Positions 1-9,698 of a stretch of DNA of 50,012 nucleotides are shown piece by piece. This DNA comes from Caballeronia glathei. GTDB taxonomy: Bacteria; Pseudomonadota; Gammaproteobacteria; Burkholderiales; Burkholderiaceae. The position numbers were made by a program, and so were the translations under genes. The stretch lies in contig NZ_JFHC01000062.1 of NCBI RefSeq assembly GCF_000698595.1, positions 1 to 50,012 of the forward strand, read 5' to 3'. The number at the start of each line of letters is the position of its first letter. Within the stretch, counting starts at the first letter, position 1. The notes beneath the pieces were generated by a model. That model was not told where the DNA came from. It made no database searches and was given only the letters and a program-made list of their open reading frames with translations.

Positions 1-587
1 CCACCCACTGAGAATTCAAAAGAGGCGCTGTTAGTTTGTAATCGCCGCCGGAGTCCGTCAGCCGAGCGAACGCTAGCGGGTATGCAGCGACTCAGATGTG
101 CGCTTTCATTCTCCAACGCCTAAGCTCCCGCGCGACGCCTTGTTGGTGCCGTTCGGCGGGCTCTTGAAATCGAGCGTCGTTTCACCATGTCTCGACGAAG
201 GGTCTCAATCCTGCTTATTAACTCTTCCAGAATGTTTAACTGAAACGAAGCCGATATGACCGTCGATGGGTCACTGATAAAAGACTCTTGGAACTAGAAC
301 GCTTGATGGCTTTGTCTGATTCAGCATTCATGCAGCCACAACAGTTGGCGCGTCGAACCAAGCCCGAAAGGCGAGTGCAGAGATACTCTAGTTCGATCGA
401 GAGAGAGTGACGCAGGAGACGGGAGGCGATAGATAGAGGTTGCCTGACGCAGAAAACACAGACTCGGCTCCGGCCTGAATTGCCCGGCCAGAGACGTTGG
501 GACACTCCGCGTCGGCATCTCTCACATCGGGGACCGGCCACAAGTCAACCGCAAACAAGGCGGCGAGCCGACGTGGTGTCGCGCGCC
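1..587. other. No recognisable gene
   Basis: Short open frames exist on both strands, but none has a plausible ribosome binding site together with a recognisable protein. No tRNA-like cloverleaf or repeat was seen. It may hold the 3' flank of a gene lying outside the window. Confidence 0.5.
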
Positions 588-899
588 TCAGTTGGGTGGC
601 GGCGTCTGCTGGCAATCCGTCTGATACCAACGATCGACCTGACGCTGCGCCGCCTGCAGATCATCCGGATAGTACGGATCGAAGGACCTGAATGGGTCGT
701 ACCCCGCCTTTTCCAGCGCCGCCAGTTCACTTCGGTTGCGCTCGGGCGTGACGGGCGCATTGCTCCTGCGAGCGGCGAGATCGCGGCATTCCGTTGGGCT
801 CAGATGCGCCGTGCCTTCGGGGGTGCCGCTTGCGGCACAGCCCGCGAGCGAGAACGTCAACGCGGAAATCATCGGCCAGATCTTCGGCGAGTGCTTCAT
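588..899 (-). CDS. Small lipoprotein, DUF4148-like
   Basis: A 103-aa protein of unknown function. Residues 1-21 form a lipoprotein signal peptide: a lysine near the start, a hydrophobic stretch, then LAGC as lipobox, with Cys21 as the predicted lipidated residue. The mature part carries a pattern close to the DUF4148 family common in Burkholderiaceae: charged residues, then SELAALEKAGYDP and YPDDLQAAQRQV. The ATG is preceded by GGGAGA at a good distance, which supports the start. It stands alone, pointing left. DUF4148 membership is recalled from the motif pattern and was not searched. Confidence 0.75.
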   Translation of the reverse strand: MKHSPKIWPMISALTFSLAGCAASGTPEGTAHLSPTECRDLAARRSNAPVTPERNRSELAALEKAGYDPFRSFDPYYPDDLQAAQRQVDRWYQTDCQQTPPPN

Positions 900-1441
900 G
901 TCACGTCTCCCTTATTGAAACAACGCAGTATGACCAATGACAGCAGCGCCGGAGCAGCGGCTCGTGCGGAAGCCAGTGTGTGGCTTCGACTTTCACGCCC
1001 GCGCAAAAGCCGTCCATCGTGGAGACGGGCGTGCTTCCCCGAAGCCAGTCGCGGCATCAGTGAACGAACTTGCACGCCGGCGGTCGGCCACGCGCAGCAG
1101 GGTTTCGAGTAGATTGAATCAAACACCGATTCAAACTTGGATGGATCCGAGTTTGCTGTTCTTAGACGTGTTGGTCGCAAAACCACAAATCGTCGGTATG
1201 TGCTGTTCAACGGTACATCAATATCGACCACTCGACAAACCAGTGCGGCGAGAGCTTCGGACAGTTGACGCTATTTTTCGTCGAGTGGACGACAGGGAGT
1301 GTGCGCGGGTGACGCGCGATCAGCCGTGGCGTCAGTCGGGCCAATGTTCGTTACTCTTACTTAAGCGATGCCGCGGGACGCGCAGGCCGTCCTGGAGCAG
1401 TGCGCCAACCGGTGCTTGGTCGAACGGTCGGGAGAGGGCGC
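900..1441. other. Intergenic region, promoter side of the cyclase gene
   Basis: This stretch separates the leftward lipoprotein gene from the rightward cyclase gene and should hold both promoters. A 178-codon frame covers part of it but is rich in Arg and Ser, matches nothing known and looks like chance. No clear -10/-35 pair was identified. Confidence 0.45.
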
Positions 1442-4400
1442 ATGGACAAGTTGCGTTACGTGGCCGATCATAGTTCTGGACGTTACACCAGAGACCCGGC
1501 GATGACCGACGATCTGACGAAATGGCTGGTGCAAATTGGCCTCGGTGAGCATGCCGCGAAGTTTGCCTTGCAAGGGATCGACTGGGATGTGCTCGGTGAC
1601 CTTTCCGAGGACGACTTGAAGGAACTCGGCCTGACGCTCGGAGACCGAAAGCGGTTCACAAAAGGGCTTGCGGCACTGTCCGGCGCTCATACGCCATCAC
1701 CTGAACGCGCTACGGGACGACCCGTGCCGGGTTCGTCGCCTGCTGCCGCCGTCGAGGCCGAGAGACGACAGCTCACCGTGATGTTCATCGACCTGATCGA
1801 CTCGACGGCGCTCGCTGAGCGATTCGATCCCGAGGACATGCGACGCCTGCTAGGGATCTACCATCAAGCCTGCGCGACTGCAATCGAAGCTTATGAAGGT
1901 CACATCGCGCTCTACGTCGGCGACGGGGTACTCGCTTACTTCGGCTACCCGAATGCGCACGAAGACGACGCGGTGCGCGCGGTACTCTCCGCTCTCGCCG
2001 TCGTGTCGGCGCTTCGCGTGGCCAACAACCGGATCGTAGCCGAGCATGGCGTACGGTTGCAGGTGCGAATCGGGATCGAGACGGGTCTTGTCGTCGCCGG
2101 GTCAATTGGCGCTGGATCTACGCTGGATCGCCATGCGATCGTCGGAGAGGCGCCGATCGTCGCCGCAAGGCTGCAATCACTCGCTCTGCCCGATGCGATC
2201 GTCGTGGGCCCGGCCACCCAACGCCTGATCGAAGGATCGTTCCTGCTCGAGAACCTCGGCTGGCAAAAACTGAAAGGGGTCTCGGGACCGGTCCGGGTGC
2301 ACCGCGTGCTGGCGCAAACGGATGCGATCGACCGCTTCGGGATCAGGGCGGGTCATGGCATGACACCGCTCATCGGCCGTTCCGCGGAACTCGACATGAT
2401 CCGGCAGCGCTGGAAGCAGAGCGTCGACGGTGAAATGCGCTGTGTCCTCTTGACCGGCGAGCCGGGGATCGGAAAATCCCGCGTGCTGCGGGCGTTCGGC
2501 GACAGCATCAGTGGAGACACCCATGAGGTCGTTGCGCTCCACTGCTCCTCGTACTATCGCAACAGCCCTTTTTGGCCGGTGCTGCGCTGGTTACAGCGCG
2601 TCTTTGGCCTCTGTCCCGACTCGTCCGACGCTTCTGATCTCGAACGGCTGGAGGCCGGAATCGCAAGACTCGGAGTCGAGGTCGACGAAACGCGTCTCGT
2701 GCTCACAACCTTGCTGGGAATTCCGGCGGGCGTACACCATCCGGCGATCGACGCCTCATCCCCTTCATTCAAGAGTCTGACGCTGGACGTGCTCGTCGCC
2801 ATCATCGAAAGGTCGACGCGCGTTCAGCCAGTGCTGATGGCCGTCGAGGATGCGCACTGGATCGATCCTTCTTCGCTCGAATTCGTCCGGCTCGTGCTCG
2901 AGCGGCTGGTAGCCGTCCCGCTTCTGATCCTGCTCACAGCGCGGCCCGAGTTCGAACCGGGATGGACGTGTCCTCATCTCATACAGATCAACCTCGATCG
3001 CCTCGCGCGCCGCGATTGCGTCGCGATGATCGAACGGCTGACCGATGGAAAGCCGCTTCCGCACGTGGTGCTCGATCAGATCGTTTCGAAAACGGATGGC
3101 GTGCCGCTTTTCGTGGAGGAGCTGACGAAGACCGTCCTCCAGGGCGATCTGTTGCAGGATGCGGGCGTCAGCTACGAGTTGAGAGGAACGCCGCAGACGA
3201 TTGCGATTCCGGACACACTGCAGGGCTCGCTGCTGTCGCGGCTCGACCGGCTGGAGCCAACCGTCAAGGAAACCGCCCAGATCGCGGCGACGGTCGGGCG
3301 GGAATTCGGCATGAAGCTGCTTGGCCTGATTGCACCAGGAGCGGACGGCGAGCTGCGCGAATCGCTCGACCGCCTGATTGCAGCAGAGATCATCGTTCGC
3401 GCTTCGGGCACGCCAGGGCAGGGAGACACGTATCTGTTCCGTCACGCGCTGATTCAGGAGGTCGCGTACCAGTCCCTGCTGCTTGCGCGCCGCCGCCATT
3501 ACCACGCTCTCATCGCTGCCGCTCTGGAGGAACATTACCCGGAGATCGTCGAGCGGCAACCCGAACTCATCGCTCAGAACTTCGCTGCGGCCGACCTGCC
3601 GGACCGCGCAATCGGCTATTGGCAGCGTGCCGCGGAACGGGCGCTTGCGGGTGCGGCCTACGAGGAGGCCACCGCTCACGCGCAGCGCGGGCTTGAACTG
3701 GCAAACCGATGCTCTTACAGTGAGCAGGATCTTGCAATGCACCGATTGCCTCTGCTGCTGACAAGAGGCGGGGCGGAGCTCAGGCTGGGCCGCCGCGAGG
3801 CGATAGCGACCTTCGGGCAGGCGGCTCAGATTGCACGGGAACGGAACCTCCCGTCGTATCTCGTGCAGGCAGCGCTGGAGTTCGACACCGCCGAGACGTT
3901 CCTCGAAGGCTCCGGCAAGGCATCGCTTTCCTTGCTGGAAGATGCGCTTGCCCTGGTCGGCACCGGGGAGTCGGTCGAGCGTTGCCGCCTGTTGAGCCGA
4001 CTGGTCCGCACCGTTCACATGACCGGTGCAGCTGAACAGGACGGCGAGGTCGCTTTGGAGGCAGTCGCTCTCGCGAGGCGCCTGAACGATCTGCCGAGCT
4101 TGTTCGATGCGTTGGCGTGCGAGGTGATGCATGTCGGCGCCCGTCCTTTGCCTTCGGACAAGTTCGGGGAGCGCGAAAGCGTATTGCAGGAGTTGAGCCA
4201 GATTGCAGAAACACTTGGCGATGCGCACTCCATCGGTCACGCATGCGCCCGATGTCTCACCGGCTACCTTGAGATCGGCGAGGTGGAACGCTTCGAGAGC
4301 GCGCTGGAAAGATATCGGCAGATTGCCACCTCCGGGCAGCATTTCGTCGACAGGTGGTGCTTGACGGGCGCGCAGGCGATGCGGGCGATACTCGTCGGCG

Positions 4401-5122
4401 ATTTCACTTTGGCGCAGCAAAAGGCGCGAGAGTCGATGCAGATGGCGCAGAGCGTCGACGCTGAACTTGCGGCGGGTGTCTACGGCATGCAGATGTTCAC
4501 AATACGCCGTGAACAAGGCCGGCTCGCCGAGGTAGCGCCGCTCTTCAAGCAGTTCGTCGACGAGCATTCGGAAGACAGCACGTGGCGCCCCGGGTTGATG
4601 TTGATCTGCTGCGATCTTGGCTTCGAAGCGCAGGCCCGCGCCAACCTCGATCGGATTGCGGAATCGGAATTTGGCATCCCCGTGGACAGCAAACGGCTCA
4701 TCACGTTGACCTATCTGGCGGAGGTCGCGGCGCGCCTCCGGGATGCCGAGCACGCCGAACGCGTCTATGCCCTTCTCCTGCCGTTCCGGGCTCAGGTCGT
4801 CACGGTTCCCGTTTTTACGCTGTGCTGCGGATCAGCGGCACGCTATCTCGGCATGCTCGCCCATGCCCTGGGCGATTGGTCCGCCGCCGAAGAGCATTTC
4901 GAATATGCGCTGCGCATGGACGAGCGCTTGCGAGCTTGGCCATGGCTCGCGCATGGCCGGCACGAATTCGCGCTCATGCTTGCAGCGCGCAATCGCATCG
5001 AAGACAGAGCGCGGGCTCAAGACTTGCTCGCCACCGCGGCCGCCGCAGCCAAGGAACTGAAGATGTTCGCTCTCGTCGAGCGCATTGGTGGCGTTCAGAC
5101 GGGCCAAGGGCTCAGAAATTAG
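1442..5122 (+). CDS. SAM domain / class III nucleotide cyclase / AAA ATPase / TPR signalling protein
   Basis: A 1226-aa multidomain cytoplasmic protein. Starting from MTDDLTKWL (codon 21) there is a SAM domain (LSEDDLKELGLTLGDRKR). Residues ~110-285 are a guanylate/adenylate cyclase catalytic domain with the metal-binding FIDLIDST and the YVGDGVLAYFG loop. Next comes an AAA/NB-ARC-like ATPase with Walker A GEPGIGKSR and Walker B-like VLMAVEDAHW. A long alpha-helical TPR-like C-terminus fills the rest. Proteins of this architecture are common orphan signalling proteins in Burkholderia and rhizobia; their ligands are mostly unknown. The ATG at 1442 has a strong GGGAGAGGG upstream; the ATG at 1502 begins exactly at the SAM domain and is the main alternative. 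A DUF4242 gene follows 59 bp downstream. Confidence 0.9.
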   Translation: MDKLRYVADHSSGRYTRDPAMTDDLTKWLVQIGLGEHAAKFALQGIDWDVLGDLSEDDLKELGLTLGDRKRFTKGLAALSGAHTPSPERATGRPVPGSSPAAAVEAERRQLTVMFIDLIDSTALAERFDPEDMRRLLGIYHQACATAIEAYEGHIALYVGDGVLAYFGYPNAHEDDAVRAVLSALAVVSALRVANNRIVAEHGVRLQVRIGIETGLVVAGSIGAGSTLDRHAIVGEAPIVAARLQSLALPDAIVVGPATQRLIEGSFLLENLGWQKLKGVSGPVRVHRVLAQTDAIDRFGIRAGHGMTPLIGRSAELDMIRQRWKQSVDGEMRCVLLTGEPGIGKSRVLRAFGDSISGDTHEVVALHCSSYYRNSPFWPVLRWLQRVFGLCPDSSDASDLERLEAGIARLGVEVDETRLVLTTLLGIPAGVHHPAIDASSPSFKSLTLDVLVAIIERSTRVQPVLMAVEDAHWIDPSSLEFVRLVLERLVAVPLLILLTARPEFEPGWTCPHLIQINLDRLARRDCVAMIERLTDGKPLPHVVLDQIVSKTDGVPLFVEELTKTVLQGDLLQDAGVSYELRGTPQTIAIPDTLQGSLLSRLDRLEPTVKETAQIAATVGREFGMKLLGLIAPGADGELRESLDRLIAAEIIVRASGTPGQGDTYLFRHALIQEVAYQSLLLARRRHYHALIAAALEEHYPEIVERQPELIAQNFAAADLPDRAIGYWQRAAERALAGAAYEEATAHAQRGLELANRCSYSEQDLAMHRLPLLLTRGGAELRLGRREAIATFGQAAQIARERNLPSYLVQAALEFDTAETFLEGSGKASLSLLEDALALVGTGESVERCRLLSRLVRTVHMTGAAEQDGEVALEAVALARRLNDLPSLFDALACEVMHVGARPLPSDKFGERESVLQELSQIAETLGDAHSIGHACARCLTGYLEIGEVERFESALERYRQIATSGQHFVDRWCLTGAQAMRAILVGDFTLAQQKARESMQMAQSVDAELAAGVYGMQMFTIRREQGRLAEVAPLFKQFVDEHSEDSTWRPGLMLICCDLGFEAQARANLDRIAESEFGIPVDSKRLITLTYLAEVAARLRDAEHAERVYALLLPFRAQVVTVPVFTLCCGSAARYLGMLAHALGDWSAAEEHFEYALRMDERLRAWPWLAHGRHEFALMLAARNRIEDRARAQDLLATAAAAAKELKMFALVERIGGVQTGQGLRN

Positions 5123-5181
5123 CACACGGCTTTCGCACGGTTCGACGTGCAACGATGCAACCCATACTCAAGGAGAACCCC

Positions 5182-5439
5182 ATGCCACGCTTCATGATTG
5201 AACGAAACTTTGCGGAACAACTCGAGGTCACCGGCGAAACTGCGCTGGCTGTGAAGCGGATCAACGAGGAGGAGGGCGTCGAGTGGCTCTTTTCGTACCT
5301 CAGCGCCGACAAGAAAAAGACTTATTGCCTGTATGAGGCGCCCAACGTCGAGGCCATCCGCGTTGCCGCACACCGTGCGAACCTGCCGGCCGATGTGATC
5401 ATCGAGGTAAGCGACTTGCGGCCGGAAATGTTCAATTAG
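5182..5439 (+). CDS. DUF4242 (Nickel-binding-like) small protein
   Basis: An 85-aa protein matching the DUF4242 pattern: MPRFMIERNF at the start, a central NEEEGVEWLFSYLSADKKKTYCLYEAPN segment, and a C-terminal R-x-AH-R-A-N-LPAD-VIEVSDL. Family members are small ferredoxin-like-fold proteins, sometimes annotated as nickel-binding; no enzymatic role is established. AGGAGA lies upstream of the ATG at proper spacing. It follows the cyclase gene closely enough to be cotranscribed. DUF4242 genes are often found next to SAM/cyclase/ATPase genes, so a shared function is possible but is an inference. Confidence 0.85.
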   Translation: MPRFMIERNFAEQLEVTGETALAVKRINEEEGVEWLFSYLSADKKKTYCLYEAPNVEAIRVAAHRANLPADVIIEVSDLRPEMFN

Positions 5440-5707
5440 AGGACTGGGCGCGAATGGCGTCGCTATATTGCAGGGGCGATGCAACGAAGGAGCACTGCCG
5501 CCGCTCCCTATGCCCTTCGGTCACCTGCGTGCTTCTCCTTTACCCGCGCGTGGGCGAGGCTTGTGGCAGAAATACTGTCCACTGGGGTGTGCGCTGCACC
5601 GGCGAACGTTCGCTGCCGGAGGTTCGTATGGCTCGAGCATGCCTGTCCAATAGCTTCTGGCCGTGCCGCTCGTTGCGATCCGCGAAACCGGACCGCAACG
5701 AGCGCCG

Positions 5708-6757
5708 TTACTTGGCTAAATGATCCCGGATCCCATCGCTGATCTGCTGAAGGGCTGCTTCAGTCGACGGAACGTGACGGAGCGCGTTGAGAAGCACGAA
5801 GTCGTGAATGGTGCCGTTGTACCTGACAGCGGCCACCGTGACGCCAGCTGCCTTCAGTTTTCGTGCGTAGGCCTCGCCTTCGTCGCGTAGTGGATCGTTC
5901 TCAGCCGTCACGACGAGCGCCGGAGGCAAACCGGCAAGCTCCTCTGTGCTGGCACGCAACGGTGAGACGTAGGGGTTGTCGCGGGTTTCAGGGTTCGGCG
6001 CATAGAGGTCCCACCCGTATTGCATGAACGCGCGTGCAAGGAAGCGACCTGTGCCGAAAGCGTGATAGGAATCGGTGTCCACGCTCGCGTCCGTCGCCGG
6101 GATGAGCAGGGCCTGGTACCTTATCTTGGGACCCTTGCGTTCCTTGGCCATGATGGGCAGGGCAGCCGCCATGTTGCCGCCGACCGAATTTCCGACCACT
6201 GCAATCCTGCTGCCGTCCGCACCGAACTCATTCGCATGGGAGGCGACCCAGGTCAGCGCCGCATACGACTCCTCGAGTTGCGTAGGAAACCTGGCTTGAG
6301 GCAATGGCGTGTATTCGACAAACACGCCGACCTGGCCGGACCCGACAACCAGGTCGCGCAGAAGTCGTCGATGGTTGGCGAAGTTCCCGACGATCCACAC
6401 GCCGCCGTGAATAAACAGGAGGACACCCGACTCCCCACGGATGTGCTCGGGCTTCATGATGTACAGCTTGACGGTGCGGCCATTCGCCGTGATGGTGCGC
6501 TCGCTTGTCGTGACCCCCGACATGTCGACGGGCGTCTGGTTTTGCAGGTCGGTCAGAATATCCTGCGGCTTCGGCTGGGGTAGCTCCCAGAACGGACTGC
6601 TATCCTTATTGATTTCGACGAGGAATGAACGCACCCGCGGATCGATATGTTCGTCCGTTGCGGGATCGACCGCCGCGGGTGCTGCGCGGGCCGCTCCCAT
6701 CGATACAACTGCCGTCATCGCGGTCGTGGCCACTGCTTTCACGATATGCCTCTGCAT
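5708..6757 (-). CDS. Secreted HSL-type alpha/beta hydrolase (esterase/lipase)
   Basis: A 349-aa protein with a Sec signal peptide (cleavage likely after AARA/APA near residue 26). It belongs to the hormone-sensitive-lipase group of alpha/beta hydrolases: oxyanion-hole motif HGG in LLFIHGGVWIVGN, nucleophile elbow GNSVGG, acid residue in ENDPLRDE and catalytic histidine in GTIHDF. Members hydrolyse short-chain acyl esters or lactones; the substrate cannot be read from sequence. The periplasm or outside of the cell is its likely site. It is divergent from an AraC regulator (start at 6951), which is a reasonable candidate controller. The gene upstream on the other side is unrelated. Confidence 0.9.
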   Translation of the reverse strand: MQRHIVKAVATTAMTAVVSMGAARAAPAAVDPATDEHIDPRVRSFLVEINKDSSPFWELPQPKPQDILTDLQNQTPVDMSGVTTSERTITANGRTVKLYIMKPEHIRGESGVLLFIHGGVWIVGNFANHRRLLRDLVVGSGQVGVFVEYTPLPQARFPTQLEESYAALTWVASHANEFGADGSRIAVVGNSVGGNMAAALPIMAKERKGPKIRYQALLIPATDASVDTDSYHAFGTGRFLARAFMQYGWDLYAPNPETRDNPYVSPLRASTEELAGLPPALVVTAENDPLRDEGEAYARKLKAAGVTVAAVRYNGTIHDFVLLNALRHVPSTEAALQQISDGIRDHLAK

Positions 6758-6950
6758 GCTGATACCTCCTTTTTAGTTTCGACAGTCCATTTGATGATGT
6801 GTCCCTCAGGTTCTCACTGCTCCGATTCCGCTCCAGTTTACTGAGGGCGTCGTTTTGGCTTTGGCGAGAAATAATCATTTTTTTGAAGGTGGCGCGCATG
6901 ACGCATGACGAGCGAGGCGTTGCCTGCGCGCTTGTTTTTGTGTTGCTAGA

Positions 6951-7844
6951 ATGCGCCGGCATGAACGCGGGCTTTCGTCGGGAGAGGGAGTGAGGCTACA
7001 CAGTGCAGAGCTTGTAACGAGAACCGCGGCTAGTTGGGGTGGCGTGAGTGCGGAGATTGTCGACCGCCGGTTCGACAGAAGCCCCGCGACGATACACACG
7101 CTATCGACGCGGCACGCGCTCTACGTCGAACTTACCAATGGAATCGTTTGTGAGCGGGAAGTGGTCGGGTTTCATTGCCGTCAATATATCTCCCGCATCC
7201 ACCTGATGTCGTTCCGGCCCGCGGGCTGCACGGTCCGCGGCACGGCGAGCGGTTCGGGAGTCCACTCTTATGGCGTGGTATTTATCGATCCGGAATGCGA
7301 GGATCTGCGTCAGCACCTGGCGCAGATCGGCCGCGAGTGGGCGCCTTTCACCGGCCTGAGAAACCAGCGGCTCTGGGATGAGATGGCGCCATTGCTTGCG
7401 GAGTGTGTGTCGGTCGATACGAAGAAGCGACCACTCGCGCGTTTCTATGCAATGGGGCGGGCAATCGCATTGCTTGCCTTGCTGGCCGACGAGGCCGAAC
7501 AAGCGTCGTGCCCGGGCAACGGCGACCGCCGCGTCAGGAGCGCGCTCAGCTGGATTGAGGACAATCTCACTCGCGAGTTCACGCTTGAGCATCTCGCGGA
7601 CGTCACAAATACGAGCGCGTCACAGCTCGTCAGGCTCTTTCGCAAGACGCTCGGGTTGACGCCAATGGCCTATGTATCGCTCAAGCGTGTCCGCGAGGCG
7701 CAACGGCTGCTGGAGTCCTCTTCGATGTCGGTCGGGCAGATCGCACTGCATCTTGGATATTCGGACCAGAGCCATTTCACCCATCGATTCAGAGCGAACA
7801 CGGGCGTTACGCCCGCTGCCTACCGGCGCGGCCTGCGCGTTTGA
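6951..7844 (+). CDS. AraC-family transcription regulator
   Basis: A 297-aa regulator. The N-terminal ~180 residues form an AraC-type ligand-sensing cupin-like domain without an obvious family name. The last ~100 residues hold the two helix-turn-helix motifs (FTLEHLADVTNTSASQLVRLFRKTLG, and MSVGQIALHLGYSDQSHFTHRFRANTGVTPAAYR). The ATG at 6951 lacks a clear ribosome site. A GTG at 6990, directly behind GGGAGAGGGA, could be the true start and would remove 13 residues. It is divergent from the secreted hydrolase, with a 193-bp shared promoter region, so it probably controls that gene. Confidence 0.88.
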   Translation: MRRHERGLSSGEGVRLHSAELVTRTAASWGGVSAEIVDRRFDRSPATIHTLSTRHALYVELTNGIVCEREVVGFHCRQYISRIHLMSFRPAGCTVRGTASGSGVHSYGVVFIDPECEDLRQHLAQIGREWAPFTGLRNQRLWDEMAPLLAECVSVDTKKRPLARFYAMGRAIALLALLADEAEQASCPGNGDRRVRSALSWIEDNLTREFTLEHLADVTNTSASQLVRLFRKTLGLTPMAYVSLKRVREAQRLLESSSMSVGQIALHLGYSDQSHFTHRFRANTGVTPAAYRRGLRV

Positions 7845-8036
7845 CGCCGTGGCGCGCAGGCCAAGCGGACGTTCTCGCGGCGCGATCGTATCGCGGCCTG
7901 CTCACCGGGTAGATGGTTCGCGGTCGTCGCGGAGAGGGCGCATCCGCTGGCGCGGCATGGATCGCTGGTTGATTGATGATTCATCGCGCTGCCGGTATGT
8001 CAACGTGCGCTTCTTCGGGCACCACCGCGTATGCAT

Positions 8037-8252
8037 TCGCTCGCTGTGCACCGAGTAGAACACCTGCAATAGCAGCGCATGCAGCAGCTTCCCGGGCGCA
8101 ATCGAGGTCCGGCCGCTGTCCGCATACATCACACTAAACAGCCCATTGAGCCGCTTCAACGCCTCATTGACCAGCAACGAGTCAGCCGCAGCGGATGATC
8201 CGCCGGCACAAAGTCCTCCGGTTCCGACCGTTGTGAACAAAGGCTCATGCAT
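8037..8252 (-). pseudogene. Relic of an IS5-like transposase N-terminus
   Basis: The frame reads MHEPLFTTV, then after a frameshift EDFVPADHPLRL, then back to VNEALKRLNGLFSVMYADSGRTSIAP..LLHALLLQVFYSVHSER. This is the conserved N-terminus of IS5-family DDE transposases, which normally continues with QLMEQ and an LLFRWF motif. Here homology stops dead after HSER, the catalytic domain is absent and the reading frame is broken at least once. No terminal inverted repeats were found. It is a dead insertion-sequence scar, marking an old rearrangement between the AraC and kinase genes. Confidence 0.75.
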
Positions 8253-8478
8253 TTCGCGCATCGCAGTCATTGCCCAAAGTCATGAACACGATATCCATGA
8301 CGCGGTGGGCCAACCTCAGACGTTTTGACCGCATCCGGCGAACAACCGCTTCCGATAAATTGAGCCGTTCCCGAACCTGCGGCTTCCTCAGTCCAAAAGT
8401 GCGTCACCAGTTTGCGCGTAAGATGAGTACACGGGTCGATCCTGTTGCACCCCGTTTTATGCATCCGGAGATGCGAAC

Positions 8479-9618
8479 ATGCGCCTTGCTGACTTTATCT
8501 TGCGAGATATGGAGCCGATTCTGGCGCAATGGGAGGCGTTCGCGGCCACCCTCATGCCGGCGGCGGCAAACATGGGAGCGTCGGGGTTACGCAATCACGC
8601 GCAGCAGATCCTGCGCGCCGTGGCGCAGGACTTGCGAAATTCGCAAACCAGGGAAGCCCAGCGCGACAAATCAATGGGGCGAGCCCCAGCTCTGATCGAC
8701 GCGACCGAAACAGCGGCGCAAACGCATGCCCTTCTCAGGGCACGCGCCGGTTTCAACATCAACCAGCTCGCCGCCGAATACCGCGCACTGCGCGCAAGCG
8801 TGCTTCGCTTATGGGCGGACGAATGCGAGCCCGTAGTGCCTGATCTGGACGACGTCATTCGTTTCAATGAAGCGATCGACCAGGCACTCGCTGAATCAGT
8901 CGCGTTCTTCAGTGCGCAGGTCGAGCAGAGTCGTAACCTCCTGCTCGGCATGCTGGGACACGACATGCGGAGCCCTCTGCAGGCGATTCAGGCGACTGCG
9001 TCGTATCTCGCAGCACTGAACGCAGGAGAGCGAGTGTCGGAAGCCGCCGGCCGCCTGATACGTAGCGGTGTGCGAATGCAAATGCTGCTTGATGATTTGA
9101 CCGACTTCAATCGGACCAGACTTGGCCTGGGCATCAACGTCGTACCCGCAAATATCAATCTGGCGGATGTGCTTGCCGACGAGCTGGACGAGTTGCGCGC
9201 AATTCATCCCGACAGGCAGATGGATCTGCAAGTGAGCGGCGATTTGCAGGGGGCCTGGGACGGCCACCGCCTGCAGCAATTGCTTGGAAATCTCGTGCTC
9301 AATGCCGTCAAGTACGGGGCGCCAGACACGCCAGTGCACGTGGTCGTGACCGGCGACCTGACGCATGTCCGCATCGACGTCAGAAATCGCGGGCCTGTCA
9401 TCGAGCCCGCAACGCTCGAGCGGATCTTCGATCCCCTGTTGCGGGGGCCGGGCCATCGGAGCAAAGACGACAGGGCGGGCGGCCTCGGACTGGGTCTGTA
9501 TATCGCACGCGAAATTGCCAATGCACATCACGGCGCGATCGAAGCGCGGTCCGACGACACCGAGACCTCATTTTCAGTCTCGATCCCGCGTGCGGACGGA
9601 AGCCGCGACACGGCATAG
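8479..9618 (+). CDS. Sensor histidine kinase with RsbRD-like N-terminal domain
   Basis: A 379-aa soluble histidine kinase with no membrane segment. Residues ~10-145 resemble the RsbRD N-terminal globin-like sensory domain (ILRDMEPILAQWEAFA, then FNINQLAAEYRALRASVLRLW). The H-box is MLGHDMRSPLQAI, with His161 as the predicted phosphorylation site. The N-box is NLVLNAVKYG and the G-box is GGLGLGLYIAREIA, so the ATPase domain looks intact. No response regulator lies next to it, making it an orphan kinase. The start at 8479 has GGAG nine bases upstream; an out-of-frame ATG lies just before. Confidence 0.88.
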   Translation: MRLADFILRDMEPILAQWEAFAATLMPAAANMGASGLRNHAQQILRAVAQDLRNSQTREAQRDKSMGRAPALIDATETAAQTHALLRARAGFNINQLAAEYRALRASVLRLWADECEPVVPDLDDVIRFNEAIDQALAESVAFFSAQVEQSRNLLLGMLGHDMRSPLQAIQATASYLAALNAGERVSEAAGRLIRSGVRMQMLLDDLTDFNRTRLGLGINVVPANINLADVLADELDELRAIHPDRQMDLQVSGDLQGAWDGHRLQQLLGNLVLNAVKYGAPDTPVHVVVTGDLTHVRIDVRNRGPVIEPATLERIFDPLLRGPGHRSKDDRAGGLGLGLYIAREIANAHHGAIEARSDDTETSFSVSIPRADGSRDTA

Positions 9619-9698
9619 ACGAGCCCTTTCAGCAAGGACGAGTGACCCCGTGTCGTCGATTATCGCGTGCACATGCTGCACCGAATTAGGAGATTGCG

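Noticed and set aside
937..1473. A 178-codon frame upstream of the cyclase gene
   Set aside because: Arg/Ser-rich, no family, no good ribosome site; probably promoter DNA.
2765..4753. A 662-codon open frame on the minus strand
   Set aside because: It is antisense to the cyclase/ATPase gene, has a biased composition typical of GC-rich antisense frames, and no recognisable domain.
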